DNA from: Apodemus sylvaticus | Taxonomy: Eukaryota > Chordata > Mammalia > Rodentia > Muridae | Length of the DNA: 64,000 nt | NCBI RefSeq assembly: GCF_947179515.1 | Contig: NC_067481.1 | Span: 2,207,570 to 2,271,569 of the forward strand | Direction: 5' to 3' | Shown here: positions 58,406 to 64,000 of the stretch, in pieces | Layout: the number at the start of each line of letters is the position of its first letter | Numbering within the stretch: position 1 is the stretch's first letter | Translations under genes and position numbers: made by a program | Notes under the pieces: model-generated | Database searches by the model: none | Seen by the model: only the letters and a program-made list of their open reading frames with translations | What the model was told of the DNA's origin: nothing

Positions 58406-58434
58406 GCCGATCATTTCAAAAATAGTAAATCTTT

Positions 58435-58590
58435 GCCGAGTGTGGTGGCAGACACCTTTAGTCCTGGCACTTGGGAAGCTGAAGCAGGAGGATCTCTGTG
58501 AGTTGGAGGCTATCCTCTTGAAGCACGAGAAGACTAGATCCAGGCAAACCAACCCTACAGTTTGGGAGACCCCCGTCTCAAAAAAATAAA
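58435..58590 (+). mobile_element. Diverged B1 SINE
   Basis: Plus B1-clan copy: gccgagtgtggtggcagac, gcacttgggaagctgaagc, then a rearranged middle and gtctcaaaaaaataaat. Confidence 0.75.
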
Positions 58591-58627
58591 TATAAACAAA
58601 TAAATTTTCCAAAACAAAAAAATCTGC

Positions 58628-58740
58628 GCCAGGCGCTGGTAGTGCATGCCTGTAATCCCAGCACTCTGGGAGGCAGAGGCAGGCAGATTTCTGAGTTTGA
58701 GGCCAGCCTGGTCTACAGGGCTACACAGAGGAAAAAAAAA
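58628..58740 (+). mobile_element. B1 SINE with short internal deletion
   Basis: Plus B1, cgccaggcgctggtagtgc to gggctacacagaggaaaaa; the gagtgagttccaggacagc segment is missing. Confidence 0.88.
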
Positions 58741-58804
58741 ATTCCCCATAGCCATTTTGTCCCCTTAGTTACTTTTCTGTTGCTGTGAAAAAAACAAATG
58801 CATA

Positions 58805-58990
58805 TACTGGAGAGATGGCGCAGCTGTTAAGAGCACTGATTGCTCTTCCAAAGGTCCTGAGTTCAAATCCCAGCAACCACATGGTGGCTCACAACCATCT
58901 GTAAAGAGATCTGATGCCCTTTTCTGGTGTGCCTGAAGATAGCTACAGTGTACTTAGATATAATAATAAATCTTTTTTTAAAAAAACACA
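58805..58990 (+). mobile_element. B2 SINE
   Basis: Near-complete B2 from actggagagatggcgcagc to ataataaatctttttttaaa, followed by a CA-rich run. Confidence 0.93.
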
Positions 58991-59212
58991 CATACACACA
59001 CACACATGATCAAAGCAGGCATCTTACAGAAGGAAGGATTCTTCTGGGCCTGTGGTTCCACAAGGGGTGAGTCTATTCCCACCACCGATAACTTGTGAAC
59101 ACAGATCTTTATGTCTCTGTGATAAATTCTTACGTTCTCTGGAGTGAAATTGTGTTACTTCACAGCTCTGTTTCCAAGGAAACTGCCAAACTGCTTTCCA
59201 GAGTCGTATCAT

Positions 59213-59340
59213 TTTAAGCCTTTCATCCTAGCACTCGGGAGGCAGAGGCAGGAGGATCTCTGTGAGTCTCAGGCCAGCCTGGTCTACACAGCAAGCTCCA
59301 AGCCAGCCATGGCTACTGGGGGAAAACCCTGACTTGAGGA
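59213..59340 (+). mobile_element. Diverged B1 SINE
   Basis: The text atcctagcactcgggaggc, caggccagcctggtctacac and an aaaaccctgacttgagg end. Confidence 0.8.
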
Positions 59341-59410
59341 GACGTTTCCATGCCGTTTAAAACTGTTGATATAGCATCCTTGACACGACAAGGTTACAGA
59401 TGAGCGGAGG

Positions 59411-59520
59411 GGATCATGGTGACCCAGCAGAGAGAATCATGGTGACCCAGCAGAGAGGATCATGGTGGCTGAGCAGAGAGGATCCTGGTGGCTGAGCAGA
59501 GAGGATCCTGGTGGCTGGGG
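59411..59520. repeat. 23-bp minisatellite, about 4.7 copies
   Basis: The marker atcatgg/atcctgg recurs at 59413, 59436, 59459, 59482 and 59505, exactly 23 bases apart. The first two copies carry gacccag and later copies ggctgag at the same place. Confidence 0.95.
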
Positions 59521-59729
59521 GAGCCTGTGGCTCCAGAGAGGAATGAACGAACGCAGTCTCCACCACGCCGCTGGCACAGTCTGAGTCATGGCTACACACA
59601 GCAGTGCTACGTTGTAGGGTGAACCATTGCCAAGGCCATCCAGATCTCTTAGTGTTGTTTCTGATAAGAGCGTGTGAATCTACAATTATTCCAAAGTAAA
59701 TAGCTTGCTAAGAAAAAAACCCTGGCAAA

Positions 59730-59761
<32 letters not shown>

Positions 59762-59925
59762 CACATGAATCAGATATATATCATACATGTATGACTTTAT
59801 ATAACTGCCAAGTACACATTGTTATATTTATTACATACATTACACATACTTTAAAATTATAAGTGATTAAAAAAAAATACTAGCTTCTGGGGTCACCCAG
59901 AGCCTCTCAATTGGAACATTGGTGA
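59521..59925. other. Unique sequence with short GT and TA tracts
   Basis: A GT tract lies at about 59730-59752. No gene recognised. Confidence 0.4.
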
Positions 59926-59936
59926 CCAGGATTCCT

Positions 59937-60136
59937 TTTTCTTTTTTAAGATTTATTTATCTATTTATTTATTATTTTATGTATATGAGTACACTGCCAC
60001 TGTCTTCAGACACACCAGAAGAGGGTATCAGATCCAGTTGGTTGTGAGTCACCATGTGGTTGGCGCACAATTAAACTCAGGCCCTCTGGAAGAACAGTCG
60101 GTGCTCTTAGCCTCTGAGCCACCTCTCCATTCCCAG
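59937..60136 (-). mobile_element. B2 SINE, perfect target duplication
   Basis: Reversed B2 (aagatttatttatctattt, tgtcttcagacacaccag, tctgagccacctctccattc). The duplication ccaggattcct lies at 59926-59936 and 60141-60151. Confidence 0.95.
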
Positions 60137-60151
60137 GGGGCCAGGATTCCT

Positions 60152-61185
60152 AAGTCAGCCCATGTCTGGGCTGATCCATGGCTGCCCAACAGTCTGAGAT
60201 CAGGAAAACCTCGGTGTGTAGAACACACCAACATGTCCTTGGATCTCGACCCCTACCAGACCATGGGCCATTATGCCAGGACAGACACTGGGCCCAAATA
60301 GGGCCTTTAAGACCCAAACCTCCCAGTCAAGAATCTGAATGTTGAAGCTATCGTGAGGTGATCCTATAGACTGTGGGACAAAGGCAGAGGGGTGGGGGGC
60401 TGGAAAACACCTCCTATGAGCAGCACTTTGAAAGCAAGCTCTGGTGGCTCTTGGCGTTAGATGCTCTTGCCCCGACCTCTTACACTGTAAGTCCCTTCCC
60501 CTGAATTAATATAGTCTTGGTGGCCTAGGAAAATTCTGCAGCTTTGGCCCAGCTGCTGGACTAAGAACTCCTGAGTCAGAGCCCAGAGAAGGCGTCCTGC
60601 TCTGAGGGAGTCTACGCCTAGGTCCTCTCTGACAGCCAGCACCAGAGGAAGAGGTTTCCAGATGGCTCCATCCCTGCCTGAGCCGCCTGCAGTGGGGAAG
60701 TCTTTCCACCCGACAGAGTGAAATGGGCTCACAGGGTCCCACTCAGTCTCTCAAGCCACACACTGTGAGCTCGGGATTGGCTGTTTTTCAATGTTATGTT
60801 ACCTACTACAGAAGATATGAAGCACTACGCAGTCCAAACAGGATGCCCAGGCTCCTGACCTTGGGAGCCTGCCTGCTTCCTGCTCTTTGGGACACCTGCA
60901 TCTGCTGCTTTTCCTCTAACCAACCAGCCAGTCCAGGTTTCCTTCCCTGTTAACCCTAGGAATGCTGATCCTTGGGTTGGCCACAAGGCACTGTGGATAT
61001 CCAAGGGGAAGTGACCGGAAGACAGGGCAGGAGGGGGTGAGGCTGTAGGTGGGATCTGCAAAATCTCTGCACATTGGTGTGGCTAAAAACCAAAGTCAAA
61101 AGATCAGCCATCCAAAAACATCAGGAGACAGAGCAGGGCAGTGCGGATAACCATTTCAGAGGCTGCACAGATGAAGCCATCACTA
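60152..61185. other. Unique intergenic sequence
   Basis: No gene or element recognised. Confidence 0.4.
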
Positions 61186-61187
61186 GG

Positions 61188-61355
61188 AACACACACACAC
61201 ACCACACACACCACACACACACCACACACCACACATACACATACCATACACACACACACCACACACATACATATCACACACACACACCATACACACACAC
61301 ACACCACACACACACTACACATACACACCACACACATACCACATTCACCACAACA

Positions 61356-61388
<33 letters not shown>
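61188..61388. repeat. (CACACCA)n / CA-rich microsatellite
   Basis: About 200 bases of CACA, ACACACC and ACATAC units end in a pure CA run (about 61359-61388). Confidence 0.97.
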
Positions 61389-62230
61389 GGAGAAGGGGGA
61401 CTGCTGTTGAACATGGACCCCAAATGCATGTTGCACATTTAATTCCCAAAGTCACTTGAAGATATTTTGGAGGTCTTTAGGAGGTCACAGGTCATTAGGG
61501 TTAGATGAGATCATAAAGGTGAGGTCTCCACAGTGGCACAGGGAGACTAGAGAGACCCAAGATGACTCTCCTGTTCTTCCGTGCCACGAGACACCTTTGC
61601 CTAGCCGGGATGCCAGACTGTGTTCTCAAACTCTCCAGCTCCGGCACCAGGTGCTAAGTAGGCTTTATCAACTTCTCAGCCTGACATATTTTGTTCCAGG
61701 GATGGAAATCAGACTGGTGGCTGATAGGACAATATCAGCGAAGAAAATGTGTAGAAACTAGCAAGGGGCTGAGAAGCCATAGGTCAACTTTGGGGACTTT
61801 GTCAGAGTGCATAGGGGTTGAGAGAGAAGTCATCACCTGGGTTGGGGCTCAGGTGCAGCCCAGTAAGGGGGGACTTGACTAGCATGCTTGAAGCTGCAAC
61901 CCCGGCACTTGTGGGTGGCACAGGGCAGCTCCGGTGGCCCTGTGTGGCCTCAGACACACGCCCACCCAAGCTGCTGCTTCCTTGTCCCTGTCAAGATAAG
62001 TGCGGGAATTGAAAGCCAGCATTTAGCATTTTTATAGCAGTCTGACAGACGCACTATGCTTGTTGGACCTAATAATAAAAAATTAGGGCCTACATTTTGG
62101 ATGTCTTTGGGGATTTTTTCCCCTTTTTCTAGAAATACGTTTTATTTTATTTTACAAGAGTATTTGTCTGCGATGGATTGGGAACAAAAACAAAACAAAA
62201 CAGAAGCTGAGCACAGACTATTCTTTCCAG

Positions 62231-62234
<4 letters not shown>
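61389..62234. other. Unique intergenic sequence
   Basis: No gene or element recognised; AT-rich patch at about 62068-62165. Confidence 0.4.

Positions 62235-62295
<61 letters not shown>
62235..62295. repeat. (GA)n microsatellite, 61 bp
   Basis: A perfect GA homopurine mirror repeat, with triplex (H-DNA) potential. Confidence 0.97.
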
Positions 62296-62298
<3 letters not shown>

Positions 62299-62447
62299 CT
62301 TGGGTGTTTGGTGTGGAGGAAGGGTCTATGGCTTGCTCTTGTTTATGGTATTTGTCATGGTGATGATATTTATCTATCTCCTGAGAAACTTAAGACATGT
62401 TTATAAGATGAGAGGAAAATGGTTGAGAAAGAAATGACAGGCAGCAG

Positions 62448-62908
62448 AGAAAACAACAACAACCACAACAACCATCATCACAACCACCAAAACCACAACC
62501 ACCACAACAACTACCTCCACCACAACAACCACAATCACCACTACAACCACCACAGCCACAACAACCACCACAACAACCACTACAACAACAGCAACAACCT
62601 CAACCATAACAACTACCATCACCATAACAACCACCACCACCACCACCACAACCACAATAACAGCAACCACAATTACCACCACAATCACAAAACCCACCAC
62701 CACAACCACCACAACCACAATCACCACAACAACCACCACAATAATACAATCACCACCACAACCACAACCACCACAACAACCACAATCACCACCATAACCA
62801 CCACAATCACAACAACCACTACAACAACAACCTCAACCAAAACAAACACCATCACCATAACAACCATAACCACCACCACCACCATCACAACAACAACAAC
62901 AAAAACCT
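62448..62908. repeat. (AAC/ACC)n degenerate trinucleotide array
   Basis: About 460 bases of AAC, CAC and ACC triplets. Plus frames read Asn/His/Thr and minus frames almost pure Val; none is treated as coding. G is nearly absent from the plus strand. Confidence 0.95.
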
Positions 62909-63134
62909 GACAGAATAAAGTCACCTCCTAAGCTGGGGGTGGGGGAGAAAAACAAAAAACCAAGAGATTAAAAAAAAAAAGTTAAGAGCTGTGCAACCTT
63001 GTGCACATCAGTGCCTGCACACATGGTCACTGTGCACACCCGCACACCCACCCTGTTTACACTAGGAAAGGAAAAGGAGATCAAAGCTACAGGGCAGGCT
63101 CACAGAGTTTTAGGGAGTTTGGTTGCTATTTTGT
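62909..63134. other. Unique sequence
   Basis: No feature recognised. Confidence 0.35.
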
Positions 63135-63374
63135 TTTTTTCAGTTCTGGGAATTGAACCCAGGGCCTCGGACATGCTAGGCAAGTGGTCTACCAGTGAGC
63201 TACAGTCCCAGCCTCAGACTTACAATTTTAGTTTTGTTGTTTTTTTCAAGACAGGGTCTCACTACACAACTCTGGCTATCCTGGAACTCACTATATAGAT
63301 GAGGCTGGCCTCAAATTCAATCTGCCTCTGCCTCCCCAGTGCTGGGATTAGAGATACTCACCACTACACCTGGC
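63135..63374 (-). mobile_element. B4-like (ID plus B1) SINE
   Basis: An ID-type head in reverse (tgggaattgaacccagggcc, ctaccagtgagctacagtcc) is followed by a reversed B1-like unit (caagacagggtctcactac to caccactacacctggc). This composite is typical of B4/RSINE elements. Confidence 0.7.
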
Positions 63375-63394
63375 TTAAAACTTACACGGGTTTT

Positions 63395-63530
63395 AGCCAG
63401 GCAGTGGTGGCGCACACCTTTAATCCCAGCAGGCAGATTTCTGAGTTTGAGGCCAGCCTGGTCTACAGAGTGAGTTCCAGGACAGCTAGGGCTACAGAGA
63501 AACGCTGTCTCGAAATAAAACAAAACAAGA
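63395..63530 (+). mobile_element. B1 SINE with 5' internal deletion
   Basis: Plus B1 lacking the bases between cccagc and ggcagattt. An imperfect 15-base duplication cttacaYgRgtttta lies at 63381-63395 and 63531-63545, sharing its last base with the element start. Confidence 0.92.
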
Positions 63531-63845
63531 CTTACATGAGTTTTAAGTTCTAAGAACACAGCCGGCCGGGGTGGTGTCACATACCTGTGAGCCCATGTAC
63601 TTACACACACAATTTTAAAAATGAAATCTGTGTTCTAGCCCCTCTGTGAAGACAGACACAAAAAACTCTTAAAACATGTTGGGGCTTCTCTGGAGCGTTT
63701 TCCCTTCTTTCTTCAAGTAAACCTTGATTTGTTCCTCTCTGCCTTTCCTGTTTTCTAAACCTTCCTGAAGTGTTACATTTTGGCTTTCTCCTCCAGGCTC
63801 TGCACAGGCTTTGAGTTTCGAAAGTCTTTGTGATACCTCCTCATT

Positions 63846-64000
63846 TCTTTTAAGATTTACTTATTTTATGTGCGTGTTTCAATGCTTGGTGCCTGTGAAG
63901 GCCAGAAGTGGTTGGTTCCTCTGGAACTGGAGTTGCAGACAGCTGTGAACCACCATGTTAGGTTCTGGGAACCAAACCCCAGTCCTATGGAACAACAATG
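63846..64000 (-). mobile_element. B3 SINE, cut by window edge
   Basis: Reversed B3-type tail and body: ttttaagatttacttatttt, gcagacagctgtgaaccac, gggaaccaaaccccagtcc. It continues past 64000. Confidence 0.8.

Noticed and set aside
62401..62924. Poly-valine and Asn/His-rich frames
   Set aside because: They are produced by the AAC/ACC triplet array on either strand.
1..64000. CRISPR arrays, bacterial operons or prophage
   Set aside because: The tandem repeats are simple or minisatellite arrays without spacer structure, and the SINE content shows mammalian DNA.

Overview
The window is mammalian, and almost certainly mouse (Mus) genomic DNA. It carries many B1, B2, B3 and B4-like rodent SINEs, a rodent hAT relic, an ERVL-like element with a tRNA-Leu primer-binding site, and long microsatellites, and it has no bacterial-style gene packing. 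Protein-coding content is very sparse. The only coding sequence I can defend is the 5' part of one gene on the minus strand, which I recognise as Bahcc1 (BAH domain and coiled-coil containing 1, a nuclear chromatin reader). From memory, its mouse location is distal chromosome 11.

Layout in minus-strand transcription order: a GC-rich, CpG-rich domain (about 19.5-26.3 kb) contains CCAAT-box clusters and a possible non-coding first exon ending at 24129. The first coding exon (19964-20147, residues 1-61) lies inside it, probably behind a splice acceptor at 20368-20369. A 19.8-kb intron (172-19963) follows. The second coding exon (171 down to base 1, residues 62-118) is cut by the window edge. The split codon joins in phase across the intron.

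From about 6.8 to 33.8 kb there is no recognisable B1 or B2. This stretch is interspersed with AT-rich, low-repeat blocks (15.3-16.4, 18.5-19.1, 20.9, 21.7-22.05, 23.8-24.2, 25.0-25.5, 28.3-28.5, 29.6-29.8 and 31.6-31.7 kb) that look like candidate conserved regulatory DNA. Conservation itself could not be tested here.

From 33.8 kb to the end the window is upstream intergenic DNA, dense in SINEs. It includes an ERVL-like LTR-internal-LTR element at 44.0-46.2 kb with a B2 nested in one LTR and a B1 at its end, a B1-in-B1 nest at 54.5-54.9 kb, an L1 ORF2 fragment at 57.7 kb, and several long simple arrays: a 1-kb CTAT/CTAC/CCAT array, GGAGCA, GA, CA and AAC/ACC. The long open frames over those arrays are artefacts of low complexity. 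No tRNA, rRNA, CRISPR or second protein-coding gene was found. No clearly novel biological system is visible. The most useful leads are the Bahcc1 promoter and 5' leader architecture (duplicated 15-mer, CCAAT boxes, a strong-context uORF) and the AT-rich blocks around it.
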